Shown here: positions 54,801 to 64,000 of the stretch, one piece after another
How the letters are laid out: each line of letters begins with the position of its first letter
How positions within the stretch are numbered: the first letter of the stretch is position 1
Assembly: GCF_032854445.1 (NCBI RefSeq)
Contig: NC_088295.1
Location: forward strand, 2,918,501 to 2,982,500
Source: Liolophura sinensis
Taxonomy: Eukaryota; Mollusca; Polyplacophora; Chitonida; Chitonidae
Direction: 5' to 3'
Length of the DNA: 64,000 bases
The notes under the pieces: model-generated
Seen by the model: only the letters and a program-made list of their open reading frames with translations
What the model was told of the DNA's origin: nothing
Databases searched by the model: none
Made by a program: the position numbers and the translations under genes

Positions 54801-57800
54801 TATCAGGGACACATCTTGTAGAATGAGCAAGGTTCTACGGTAACATGTTCTGATATCAGGAATACATCATGTAGAATGAACAAGATTCTACGGGAACATG
54901 TTTTGATATCCGGATTATATCATGTAGAATAAACAAGGTTCTACGGTAACATGTTTTGATATCAGGAATACCTCATGTAGAATAAACAAGGTTCTACGGG
55001 AACATGTTTTGATATCAGGAATACATTATGTAGAATGAACAAGGTTCTACGGGAACATGTTTTGATATCGGTGATACATCATGTAGAATGAACTCGGTTG
55101 TAATGAAACTTGTTTGGTTATCAGGGATTTATCACGTAGACTGAACTAAGTTTATTGGAAACATGTTTTGATATCGGGGATACATCATGTAGAATAAACA
55201 AGGTTCTACGGGAACATGTTTTGATATCAGGAATACATCATGTAAAATAAACAATGTTCTACGGGAAAATGTTTTGATATCAGGATTACATCATGTAGAA
55301 TAAACAAGGTTCTACGGGAACATGTTCTGACATCAGGAATACATCATGTGGAATGAACAGTTTTCTATAGGAACATGTTCTAACATCAATGCCATTTCCA
55401 GTTCTAAAATCTTTGTTAAACGTCGTGATTTTACCTCTTTGAGTGTTATTTCCCCACTCCAGGAAACTCAGGTAACAGTGAAGATGGTTGATAACATCTA
55501 CGAGGCGATGAACGGCCATTCCTTGGTGTACGCCAACACACGACCTCGGGAAAGCAGCATGGCAACAGGTACACTTCTCATCAAGTTATCTCAGTCAACA
55601 AAAATGACTAGTTTTGTTTTTATCTGATTTATCGTTCGCGCCTTGTTTTAACGAGTGCTTGTGATGTACTGTAGAAATAACACTGAATTGTGTTAATAAT
55701 TGACATCTGCAGGCAAGAGAATAATTTAATTGCTTGGCTATTTGACCCTGAACAACTCCAAGACTCTGAAGTAAATAACCTTGTTTGTCTGTTCGATACC
55801 TGTGCTTGTAAACACACAGACATCATGTTATTTCTCCGTTCCACACTTGTGCTGGCAAACGCATAGTTAATATGTTCTTTGTCTAACCGTACTTGTGCCT
55901 GCAGACACATAGATATCGTGTTATTTGTCTGCCCTCATACTTGGGCCTTCAGGGACATAGATATCATGTTATTTGTCTGTTCCCATACTTGGGCCTTCAG
56001 GCACCTAGATATCATGGTATTTGTCTGTCCTCATACATGGGCCTGCAGACAACATAGATATCATGTTATTTGTCTGACCTCGTCCTTGGGCCTTCAGACA
56101 CATAGATATCATGTTATTTATCTGTCCTCATACTGGGGCCTTCAGGCACATAGATATCATGTTATTTGTGTGTCCTCATCATCGGGTCTTCAGACACATA
56201 GATATCGTGTTATTTGTCTGTTCTCATACTTGGGCCTTCAAACACATCGATATCATGTTTTTGTCTGTCCTTATTCTTGGGCCTTCAGACATAGATATCA
56301 TGGTATTTGTCTGTCCTCATACGTGGGCCTTCAGACACATAGATATCGTGTTATTTGTCTGTTCTCATACGTGGGCCTTCAGACACATAGATATCATGTT
56401 ATTTATCTGTCCTCATACTTGGACCTTCAGGCACATAGATATCATGGTATTTGTCTGTCCTCATACGTGGGCCTTCAGACACATAGATATCATGTTATTT
56501 ATCTGTCCTCATACTTGGACCTTCAGGCACATAGATATCATGTTATTTGTGTGTCCTCATTATCGGGTCTTTAGACACATAGATATCATGTTATTTGTCT
56601 GTTCTCATACTTGGGCCTTCAAACACATCGATATCATGTTTTTGTCTGTCCTCATTCTTGGGCCTTCAGACATAGATATCATGGTATTTGTCTGTCCTCA
56701 TACGTGGGCCTTCAGACACATAGATATCATGTTATTTGTCTGTCCTCATACTTGGGATATAGATATATACACATTATGTTATTTATCTGTTCTTTTACTT
56801 GGGCCTTCAGCCACATAGATATCATCTTATTTGTTTGTTCTGATACTTGGTCCTGCAGACATATACAGTTATCTCCCCATGGACCGCCAACCCCAATACC
56901 CAGTGGAGTTCGAGGAAGAGACTGACGATATTGACGAGAAGTTGTATATGAAGGGTCATGCCACGGAGTTAGTCCCCGAGAGGTTCCCACCAAAAAGTGA
57001 GTTATTGTCTTCATTTTATTCCAACAGCAAATCTGTGTGTGGGAATATGGCCGTATCAGGTTATGCTTGTCTGCTTCTCCACATTATGGACTTTTTTCTC
57101 CACAACATATGACTTTTTACTGCCTTCACAGAAGAGTTATTGCCCTTCAAAGATCACATCACAAACTGTCGTAATGCAACTTGGTTCACACTTTTATATT
57201 TCAACTGTTCGTGAGCACTGTCACAATAACTGAATTGGATAATTACAAATACTGCTGGAATTACTTGTAGAAGTTTTTTACAAGCTAAATCTTACAACGA
57301 AAACTTTTTTGAAATAATAAGAGCAATATATACTGCAGTCCATCAATACTGTTAATTTTTATATGATTCACGAAGTTTCTTGTCTGAGATTCACTTTATA
57401 AAGTCTTGTAGCTTTTTCTGTTGTCAAGCTTTTATACATTCCTTATTAATTGCATAACCAAAGGTCTCGTGGCGATGTGGGAAAGTATCAGTGTCCATGT
57501 CGGTGTCGGTATCCAGCTGTAAACCGTTTGTTAACCGTGGGTTATGTGGATACACGTGAAAGGTTTATAGTTCTCTAGTTTGTTGTAAAGAGGCTACTCA
57601 TTCTCAGCTTGTTGCTTGTGAACAGTGTGTAACAATTTTATCGCTTGAATTTTAGATTTATATAATTTAATTGCTCTAAACATTGGTGTTCTGCACACAG
57701 CTGTGGCTTTCTGTGAACGCTAAATTTCAGGGAGACAGGTAGCGTACTGTTCAACAAAATTAAGTTATTTATTTATTTGATTCGTGTTTTACACCCTTCT

Positions 57801-58894
57801 CAACAATATTTTACTTATACGACGGCGTCCAATATTAAGGTGTGAGGAAACCGGGCAGAGGGGGTAAACCCAGACCTTCCCACATACTGCCGGAGGGTTA
57901 GCCTGTGCAGATCGCTCAACAGGGTTCGTTGGCACAGTTTGTCTAGTTGCCATATATCGACCAAAATGTATGTTTTGAGTATGATTTCTAGGTATTGTTT
58001 CAGTTTCTTTTATGTCTAAACTTCGCGTCCAAAGCTTTCCTTGAAACGTATCTTAGTGTCACCATAAATGTGTTTTTACTACTGTTTCAGGTCTACCTAG
58101 ATCTAATTCCGAAAAATTTAAGCAAAAGCCTCCTTCCTTCAAAGCGAATCCACTTCCGAAGTCCTCAACCATACCGCGGGGATTTTGTTTTGGCAATGGT
58201 AGGCCTAACAGAACAATGCACGATTGTGCACAGCTTGTCATGATTGCACCATATTGTCATATACAACTGTCCACATGGTGTATAATACACATGTAAAACT
58301 AGCCTCTAGGGTAGATGTTACACTGTGTACAGATTTACATGTAGCTTCTGCACCAAATAAACTAACCAGAACGTAGTACAATGGATGATTCTACATGTAG
58401 CTTAACCACGGTTTGGCAATATTACAGCTCTGTCGTGGCATGCGCAGAGCAACCAGTCCCATTGTTCAAAAGTGTACTTAAAGTTTAATTAGATGGGAAT
58501 TTTGAGATCAATCACGTTGTAACGAAAAATTGAATGGGAGTTTAGTTGAGGTTGAAGAGAATACAACGTTTACTACTATTTAAACTTTAAACACCTGGAC
58601 TCCGATGTTCGCACACTCTGACAGTCACTGGCAAACGCTGTGGCATTGTACACATACACACACTGACCTTGCCCATTCACACTTTTCACAAATGCTTTAG
58701 TATAACAATGTTTGTGGACGGCGTTTACAGAGAAACCTTCTCCAGGTACGGTGGGCTCTCGAAGTCAGGAGGAACTTAAGATGATTCAGATCATGGTGGC
58801 CGAAGGAAAGTTTTCAATGGAAGATTCGCAGAAGTTGTTTGATGCCTGGAAATTAAGATATGATACCCCATCGTCTTCATTCAAAGAGCGACAG
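51295..58894 (+). CDS. PIK3AP1-like: Gene B: PIK3AP1/BANK1-like adaptor, 5' part (join of exons)
   Basis: Gene-level entry: join 51295-51879, 53385-53514, 53842-54093, 54217-54413, 55463-55568, 56859-56996, 58091-58198 and 58731-58894. This gives 560 codons in frame and continues past the right edge. Domain order: TIR-like (about residues 11-139); proline-rich linker with PLPAPR (152-157); DBB domain (about 196-322); ankyrin-like segment (about 323-388); YEAM (401-404) and YLPM (428-431), both YxxM; LPRSNS (471-476); SQ helical module (about 515-560). TIR-DBB-ankyrin is the signature of Drosophila Dof and vertebrate BCAP (PIK3AP1) and BANK1. Family knowledge: these are cytoplasmic scaffolds. 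Phosphorylated YxxM binds the SH2 domains of p85 and recruits class I PI3-kinase, linking antigen, Toll or FGF receptors to PI3K. Two YxxM motifs favour a BCAP-like function here. Whether it is closer to PIK3AP1 or BANK1 needs a tree. Confidence 0.88.
51880..53384. other. Gene B intron 1505 bp, with small repeat R22
   Basis: This is AT-rich intron sequence. It holds only a three-copy repeat at 52045-52215 and no other feature. The acceptor TTTGCATTAG ends at 53384. Confidence 0.6.
52045..52215. repeat. Minisatellite R22, 51-bp unit, 3 copies
   Basis: The unit contains GTTGTACTGTATTGGATACA, CATTCTACGAGTGGTATGCA and CTATTTG. The short array is highly conserved between copies, which suggests a young expansion. 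Confidence 0.9.
53385..53514 (+). CDS. PIK3AP1-like: Gene B exon b2: start of DBB domain
   Basis: The acceptor GCATTAG|CC gives phase 0 (PGEKLTVIFND); the alternative AG four bases later gives the wrong phase. The donor CCAG|GTGAGC starts at 53515, phase 1 out. It encodes a beta-rich stretch: LTVIFNDPPGGEEKIEMDI and a KVLNPYTYELKLP ending. Short alternating strands of this kind fit the immunoglobulin-like (TIG-type) start of the DBB (Dof/BCAP/BANK) domain. In vertebrate BCAP and fly Dof this domain is required for dimerisation and signalling. Confidence 0.83.
53515..53841. other. Short gene B intron without array
   Basis: 327 bp, donor GTGAGC, acceptor TTTGCTTCCAG. No further features. Confidence 0.7.
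53842..54093 (+). CDS. PIK3AP1-like: Gene B exon b3: main DBB domain
   Basis: The acceptor TTTGCTTCCAG ends at 53841; the donor TCAG|GTAATA starts at 54094. The exon is 252 nt, phase 1-1, 84 residues counting a split codon. DGLFGKVQMYIYQGSERLN gives two strands. LTVFTYKGMLTQTLRIP precedes an acidic helix (DDNEALDQKLVETLNTSLP), and the end is AGNLETLFPGSLADTHK. The strand-then-helix plan and position between TIR and ankyrin repeats fit the DBB domain. Together with b2 the domain is about 127 residues, the usual size. Confidence 0.86.
54217..54413 (+). CDS. PIK3AP1-like: Gene B exon b4: ankyrin-like repeats
   Basis: The acceptor TTGGTCTATTAG ends at 54216 and the donor GTG|GTAAGC starts at 54414. 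The exon is 197 nt, phase 1 in, phase 0 out. QPTVLHFAAYNGLRELCCRL has the ankyrin core (TVLHFAA-x-NGL). Residues DGHDPAELADEAGHTELADY form a second, degenerate repeat with the typical G-H-x-ELA-x-x-L helix. BCAP and BANK1 carry such paired ankyrin-like repeats after the DBB domain. The preceding intron is only 123 bp (54094-54216). Confidence 0.88.
54520..55395. repeat. Minisatellite R23, about 53-bp unit, about 16 copies
   Basis: The unit contains ACATGTTTTGATATCAGGAA, TACATCATGTAGAATAAACA and AGGTTCTACGGGA. It fills the gene B intron between exons b4 and b5 and stops about 70 bp before the acceptor. Copies on the left are more diverged. Confidence 0.92.
55463..55568 (+). CDS. PIK3AP1-like: Gene B exon b5: YEAM (YxxM) exon
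   Basis: The acceptor TTTCCCCACTCCAG ends at 55462; the donor ACAG|GTACAC starts at 55569. The exon is 106 nt, phase 0 in and phase 1 out. It encodes ETQVTVKMVDNIYEAMNG and then TRPRESSMAT. YEAM is a YxxM site; in this family phosphorylated YxxM recruits the p85 subunit of PI3-kinase. The tyrosine follows an acidic/hydrophobic DNI, which suits Src- or Syk-family kinases (inference). Confidence 0.84.
55569..55879. other. Gene B intron, part before array R24
   Basis: About 310 bp of unique intron sequence after donor GTACAC. No exon is seen. Confidence 0.5.
55880..56858. repeat. Minisatellite R24, 48-bp unit, about 20 copies, carrying acceptor-like sites
   Basis: The unit contains ACACATAGATATCATGTTAT, TTGTCTGTCCTCATACTTGG and GCCTTCAG. 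The C/T-rich part plus CAG resembles a 3' splice site, and the last copy is the real acceptor of exon b6 (TACTTGGTCCTGCAG|ACATATACAG). The 48-bp period (16 codons) creates + frames of 231 and 235 codons, taken as by-products. A block of about eight units near 56111-56350 recurs at 56500-56750. Confidence 0.93.
56859..56996 (+). CDS. PIK3AP1-like: Gene B exon b6: YLPM (YxxM) and acidic segment
   Basis: The acceptor GGTCCTGCAG ends at 56858; the donor AAAA|GTGAGT starts at 56997. The exon is 138 nt, phase 1-1. It encodes DIYSYLPMDRQ, where YLPM is a second YxxM PI3K-binding site and Y426 just before it could also be phosphorylated. An acidic run EFEEETDDIDE follows, then LVPERFPPK. The first bases of the exon resemble the R24 unit, so the exon start lies at the edge of the array. 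The acceptors in upstream copies would bring an early TAG and are unlikely to make protein. Confidence 0.83.
56997..58090. other. Gene B intron 1094 bp
   Basis: AT-rich intron without a tandem array. It contains one SINE-like element at 57768-57945 and ends in the acceptor TACTGTTTCAG. Confidence 0.6.
57768..57945 (+). repeat. SINE-like interspersed repeat
   Basis: The sequence begins with TTATTTATTTATTTGATTCG and continues with GTTTTACACCCTTCTCAACA, ACTTATACGACGGCGTCCAA, GAGGAAACCGGGCAGAG and CAGACCTTCCCACATACTGC. From memory this matches a SINE family very common in bivalves, gastropods and related phyla. The copy is diverged and its tRNA-like end is missing or decayed. A reversed partial copy lies at 21285-21385. 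Confidence 0.6.
58091..58198 (+). CDS. PIK3AP1-like: Gene B exon b7: LPRSNS tail exon
   Basis: The acceptor CTACTGTTTCAG ends at 58090; the donor AATG|GTAGGC starts at 58199. The exon is 108 nt, phase 1-1. It opens SLPRSNSEKFKQKPP and continues KANPLPKSSTIPRGFCFG. LPRSNS corresponds to LPRCNS at the start of gene A exon a2. Basic and proline-rich composition suggests phosphorylation and SH3 contacts (inference). Confidence 0.8.
58199..58730. other. Short gene B intron without array
   Basis: 532 bp, donor GTAGGC, acceptor GGCGTTTACAG. The tract before the acceptor is purine-mixed and not strong. Confidence 0.6.
58731..58894 (+). CDS. PIK3AP1-like: Gene B exon b8: SQ helical module
   Basis: The acceptor GCGTTTACAG ends at 58730; the donor ACAG|GTAAGT starts at 58895. 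The exon is 164 nt, phase 1 in and phase 0 out. It encodes EKPSPGTVGSRSQEELKMIQ, then VAEGKFSMEDSQKLFDAW and KLRYDTPSSSFKERQ. The module aligns with gene A exon a3 (SQ, AEG, SM and aromatic positions conserved). Spacing of hydrophobics suggests two amphipathic helices. It is the last exon before the right edge; the counterpart of gene A exon a4 is expected after the array. Confidence 0.82.
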
Positions 58895-59500
58895 GTAAGT
58901 TTTATAAATCTCTACTGGTTCAGTACTGTTAACATACTTAGTGACAAATACCATGTTTGCACACAAATACCGTGCTTCATTGCAAGGATGTATTTAGAAA
59001 TACTGAGTGTGAATGTATGATGCTTTATGTCTGCTTTATCGCACAAGCATTTGGTGGGACATGCAGTGTTTTGTATCTGCTCCTTTTTGCACAAGCATTT
59101 GGTGGGACATACAGTGAGGCATACCGTGGTTTGTTCCTATATTGTCTTATAGACAATGATCGAGACATAACGTATTTTGTTTCTATGTTTGGTGGCAGAA
59201 GCACTGACTGAGTTATAAGCTGATTAATTTCTATGATGTCTTGTAGAATCATACCCTGTTAATTTGCCACATGTTGTCTACCTTGTGAGACACATGGTGT
59301 GAGACATATGGTGTGAGACATATGGTGCTTTATTTATATTTGTTATTGCAGAGCCATTGAGAGGGGTAGATCGCGTTGAATTTCTGAGGTGTGCGGTAGA
59401 GCCACTGATTGAGAGATACCATGTTTTATTTCTATATCGTGCTGTAGAACCATTCAATAAGGCACACTGTGCTTAATTTCTATGCTGTATTGTGAATCAA
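58895..59500. other. Gene B intron, unique to decayed repeat
   Basis: Intron following donor GTAAGT. Between 59040 and 59220 a GCACAAGCATTTGGTGGGAC motif is present twice, and from about 59390 decayed copies of the R25 unit appear (for example GAGCCACTGATTGAGAGATA). No exon is supported. Confidence 0.5.
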
Positions 59501-62500
59501 TGAGTGAGACATACTATGTTTCATTTCATGTTGTCATGTAGAACTGCTGATTGAGATATACCACGTGTTATTTCTGTACTGCCTTGTAGAACCACTGATT
59601 GAGAATACCATGTGTTATTTCTATACTGCCTTGTAGAACCACTGACTGAGACATACCGCGTGTTATTTCTATGCTGTCTTGTAGAACCACTGATTGAGAA
59701 TACCATGCGTTATTTCTATACTGTCTTGTAGAACCAGTGATTGAGAATACCATGTGTTATTTCTATGCTGTCTTGTAGAACCAGTGATTGAGACATATCG
59801 TGTGTTATTTCTATGCTGTCTTGTAGAACCACTGATTGAGACATACCATGTGCCATTTCTATGCTGTCTTGTAGAACCACTGATTGAGAATACCATGTGT
59901 TATTTCTATACTGTCTTGTAAAACCACTGATTGAGAATACCATGTGTTATTTCTATGCTGCCTTGTAGAACCACTGATTGAGACATACCGTGTGTTATTT
60001 CTATGCTGTCTTGTAGAACCACTGATTGAGACATACCATGTGTTATTTCTATGTCGTGTTTTAGAAACCACTAGATTGAGAATACCATGTGTTATTTCTA
60101 TACTGTCTTGTAGAACCCCTGATTGAGACATACCGTGTGCTATTTCTATGCTGTCTTGTAGAACCACTGATTTAGACCTACCATACATTATTTCTATGCT
60201 GTCTTGTAGAACCACTGATTGAGACATACCATGTGCTATTTCTATTTCGTGTTGTAGAACCACTGATTGAGAATACCATGTGTTATTTCTATACTGTCTT
60301 GTAGAACCACTGATTGAGACATACCATGTGTTATTTCTGTACTGTCTTGTAGAACCACTGATTGAAAATACAATGTGTTATTTCTATGCTGTCTTGCAGA
60401 ACCACTGATTGAGGCATACCATGTGTTATTTCTATGCTGTCTTGTAGAACCACTGATTGAGACATACCGTGTGCTATTTCTATACTGTCTTGTAGAACCA
60501 CTGATTGAGAATACCATGTGCTATTTCTATACTGTCTTGTAGAACCACTGATTGAGAATACCATGTGTTATTTATATACTGTCTTGTAGAACCATTGATT
60601 GAGACATATCGTGTGTTATTTCTATGCTGTCTTGTAGAACCACTGATTGAGACAAACCATGTGCTATTTTTATGCTGTCTTGTGGAACCACTGATTGAGA
60701 TATACCATGTGTTATTTCTATGCTGTCTTGTAGAACCACTGATTGAGACATACCGTGTGTTATTTCTATGCTGTCTTGTAGAACCACTGATTTAGAATAC
60801 CATGTGTTATTTCTATGCTGCCTTGTAGAACCACTGATTGAGACATACCGTGTGTTATTTCCATGCTGTCTTGTAGAACGACTGATTGAGACATACCATG
60901 TGTTATTTCTATGTCGTGTTGTAGAACCACTGATTTATAATACCATGTGTTATTTCTATGCTGTCTTGTAGAACCACTGATTGAAAATACAATGTGTTAT
61001 TTCTGTGCTTTCTTGTAGAACCACTGATTGAGAATACCATGTGTTATTTCTATGCTGTCTTGTAGAACCACTGATTGAGACATACCGCGTGCTATTTCTA
61101 TACTGTCTTGTAGAACCACTGATTGAGGCATACCATGTGTTATTTCTATGCTGTCTTGTAGAACCACTGATTGAAAATACAATGTGTTATTTCTGTGCTT
61201 TCTTGTAGAACCACTGATTGAGAATACCATGTGTTATTTCTATGCTGTCTTGTAGAACCACTGATTGAGACATACCGTGTGCTATTTCTATACTGTCTTG
61301 TAGAACCACTGATTGAGGCATACCATGTGTTATTTCTATACTGTCTTGTAGAACCACTGATTGAGAATACCATGTGTTATTTCTATGCTGTCTTGCAGAA
61401 CCACTGATTGAGAATACCATGTGTTATTTCTATGCTGTCTTGTAGAACCACTGATTGAGACAAACCATGTGCTATTTTTATGCTGTCTTGTAGAACCACT
61501 GATTGAGATATACCATGTATTATTTCTATGCTGTTTTGTAGAACCACTGATTGAGACATACTGTGTGTTATTTCTATGCTGTCTTGTAGAACCACTGATT
61601 GAGACAAACCATGCGCTATTTTTATGCTGTCTTGTAGAACCACGGATTGAAAATACCGTGTGTTATTTCTATGCTGTCTTGTAGAACCACTGATTTAGAC
61701 CTACCATACATTATTTCTATGCTGTCTTGTAGAACCACTGATTGAGACATACCGTGTGTTATTTCTATGCTGTCTTGTAGAACCACTGATTTAGAATACC
61801 ATGTGTTATTTCTATGCTGTCTTGTAGAACCACTGATTTAGACCTACCATACATTATTTCTATGCTGTCTTGTAGAACCACTGATTGAGACATACCATGT
61901 GCTATTTCTATTTCGTGTTGTAGAACCACTGATTGAGAATACCATGTGTTATTTCTATACTGTCTTGTAGATCCACTGATTGAGACATACCATGTGTTAT
62001 TTCTGTACTGTCTTGTAGAACCACTGATTGAAAATACAATGTGTTATTTCTATGCTGTCTTGCAGAACCACTGATTGAGGCATACCATGTGTTATTTCTA
62101 TGCTGTCTTGTAGAACCACTGATTGAGACATACCGTGTGCTATTTCTATACTGTCTTGTAGAACCACTGATTGAGAATACCATGTATTATTTCCATGCTG
62201 TGTTGTAGAACCACTGATTGAGAATACCATGTGTTATTTATATACTGTCTTGTAGAACCATTGATTGAGACATATCGTGTGTTATTTCTATGCTGTCTTG
62301 TAGAACCACTGATTGAGACAAACCATGTGCTATTTTTATGCTGTCTTGTGGAACCACTGATTGAGATATACCGTGTGTTATTTCTATGCTGTTTTGTAGA
62401 ACCACTGATTGAGACATACCGTGTGTTATTTCTATGCTGTCTTGTAGAACCACTGATTTAGAATACCATGTGTTATTTCTATGCTGTCTTGTAGAACCAC

Positions 62501-64000
62501 TGATTGAGACATACCGTGTGTTATTTCTATGCTGTCTTGTAGAACGACTGATTGAGACATACCATGTGCTATTTCTATGTTGTGTTGTAGAACCACTGAT
62601 TGAGACATACCATGTGTTATTTCTATGCTGTCTTGTAGAACCACTGATTGAAAATACAATGTGTTATTTCTGTGCTTTCTTGTAGAACCACTGATTGAGA
62701 ATACCATGTTTTATTTCTATGCTGCCTTGTAGAACCACTGATTGAGACATACCGTGTGCTATTTCTATACTGTCTTGTAGAACCACTGATTGAGAATACC
62801 ATGTATTATTTCTATACTGTCTTGTAGAACCACTGATTGAGAATACCATGTATTATTTCTACACTGTCTTGTAGAACCACTGATTGAGAATACCATGTGT
62901 TATTTCTATGCTGTCTTGTAGAACCACTGATTGAGACATACCATGTGTTATTTCTATGCTGTCTTGTAGAACCACTGATTGAGACAAACCATGTGCTATT
63001 TTTATGCTGTCTTGTAGAACCACTGATTGAGATATACCATGTATTATTTCTATGCTGTTTTGTAGAACCACTGATTGAGACATACTGTGTGTTATTTCTA
63101 TGCTGTCTTGTAGAACCACTGATTAAGACAAACCATGTGCTATTTTTATGCTGTCTTGTAGAACCACGGATTGAAAATACCGTGTGTTATTTCTATGTTG
63201 TCTTGTAGAACCACTGATTTAGACCTACCGTGTGTTATTTCTATGCTGTCTTGTAGAACCACTGATTGAAAATACCATGTGTTATTTCTATACTGTCTTG
63301 TAGAACCACTGATTGAGAATAGCATGTGTTATTTCTATGCTGTCTTGTAGAACCACTGATTGAGACATACCATGTGTTATTTCTATACTGTCTTGTAGAA
63401 CCACTGATTGAAAATACAATGTGTTATTTCGATGCTGTCTTGTAGAACCACTGATTGAGAATACCATGTGTTATTTCTATGCTGTCTTGTAGAACGACTG
63501 ATTTAGACATACCATGTGTTATTTCTATGCTGTCTTGTAGAACCACTGATTGAGAATACCATGTACTATTTCTATGCTGTTATGTAGAATTACTGATTGA
63601 GAATACAATGTGTTATTTCTATGCTGTCTTGTAGAACCATTGATTGAGACACACCGTGTGTTATTTCTATGCTGTCTTGTAGAACCACTGATTGAGACCT
63701 ACCGTGTGCTATTTCTATGCTGTCTTGCAGAACCACTGATTGAGACGTACCATGTGCTGTTTTTATGCTGTCTTGTAGAACCACGGATTGAAAATACCGT
63801 GTGTTATTTCTATGCTGTCTTGTAGAACCACTGATTTAGACCTACCGTGTGTTATTTCTATGCTGTCTTGTAGAACCACTGATTGAAAATACCATGTGTT
63901 ATTTCTATACTGTCTTGTAGAACCACTGATTGAGAATAGCATGTGTTATTTCTATGCTGTCTTGTAGAACCACTGATTGAGACATACCATGTGTTATTTC
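59500..64000. repeat. Minisatellite R25, 47/48-bp unit, about 95 copies, continues off the edge
   Basis: The unit contains TTATTTCTATGCTGTCTTGT followed by AGAACCACTGATTGAGACAT and ACCATGTG. GAGACATACC and GAGAATACC variants give 48 and 47 bp. TTTCTATGCTGTCTTGTAG|AACC is a convincing 3'-splice-site look-alike on the sense strand. Long blocks recur: 60242-60800 resembles 61908-62460, and 61421-61684 resembles 62897-63208. All frames here (60-134 codons on both strands) are by-products. Confidence 0.95.

Noticed and set aside
55879-56818. Sense frames of 231 and 235 codons over R24
   Set aside because: These are by-products of the 48-bp period. Both frames are open simultaneously, and neither connects in phase with exons b5 and b6.
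1080-58894. Genes A and B as one gene with scrambled assembly
   Set aside because: Both carry their own diverged version of the LPR-x-NS and SQ exons, and A ends in a stop long before B starts; two paralogues explain this better.
59521-63825. Many 60-134 codon frames on both strands
   Set aside because: They come from the 47/48-bp R25 unit, where frame shifts occur every few copies; none has independent support.

Overview
The window is animal nuclear DNA. Its genes are split into short exons with GT-AG introns, there are no bacterial operons, and the sequence is rich in TACATGTA-type palindromes. A degenerate interspersed repeat occurs twice (57768-57945 and, reversed, 21285-21385) and resembles, from memory, a SINE common in molluscs and their relatives. 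The best guess is a marine invertebrate such as a mollusc or other lophotrochozoan; a lancelet is also possible. The species cannot be fixed from the sequence alone.

Two genes of one family lie head to tail on the + strand. Both belong to the BCAP/BANK1/Dof group of PI3-kinase adaptors (PIK3AP1-like). Gene A enters from the left edge and ends at a stop codon at 23007-23009. Seven or eight of its exons are visible, covering its C-terminal half. Gene B starts with an ATG at 51295 and leaves at the right edge. Eight exons joined in phase give 560 codons: a TIR-like domain, a proline-rich linker, a DBB domain, an ankyrin-like segment, two YxxM motifs (PI3K SH2 ligands) and a tail. The tail exons of B at 58091-58198 and 58731-58894 are diverged homologues of A exons 5253-5402 and 8081-8247, with the same phases. 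The genes are therefore paralogues, not one gene counted twice.

By rough addition, about two thirds of the window (about 44 kb) is minisatellite: some two dozen unrelated arrays with units of 20-76 bp. Nearly all lie inside introns or between the genes. The largest (34630-46090) is about 325 copies of a 35-bp unit and contains a duplicated block of about 3.9 kb. Most long open reading frames here (987, 475, 455 and 378 codons) are by-products of arrays whose unit length is a multiple of three.

The most unusual theme is that several arrays have copied splice-site sequence in the sense direction. The arrays at 1310-3270 and 21535-22640 begin at a donor and repeat it. The arrays at 55880-56858 and 59500-64000 repeat an acceptor-like pyrimidine tract plus AG. 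At 21499-22640 the repeated donors fall every 30 bp, all in phase 0, so a short exon could in principle be lengthened in 10-residue steps. A compact element of about 390 bp sits in the 32375-34400 array, flanked by a TA duplication with a perfectly reconstructable empty site.
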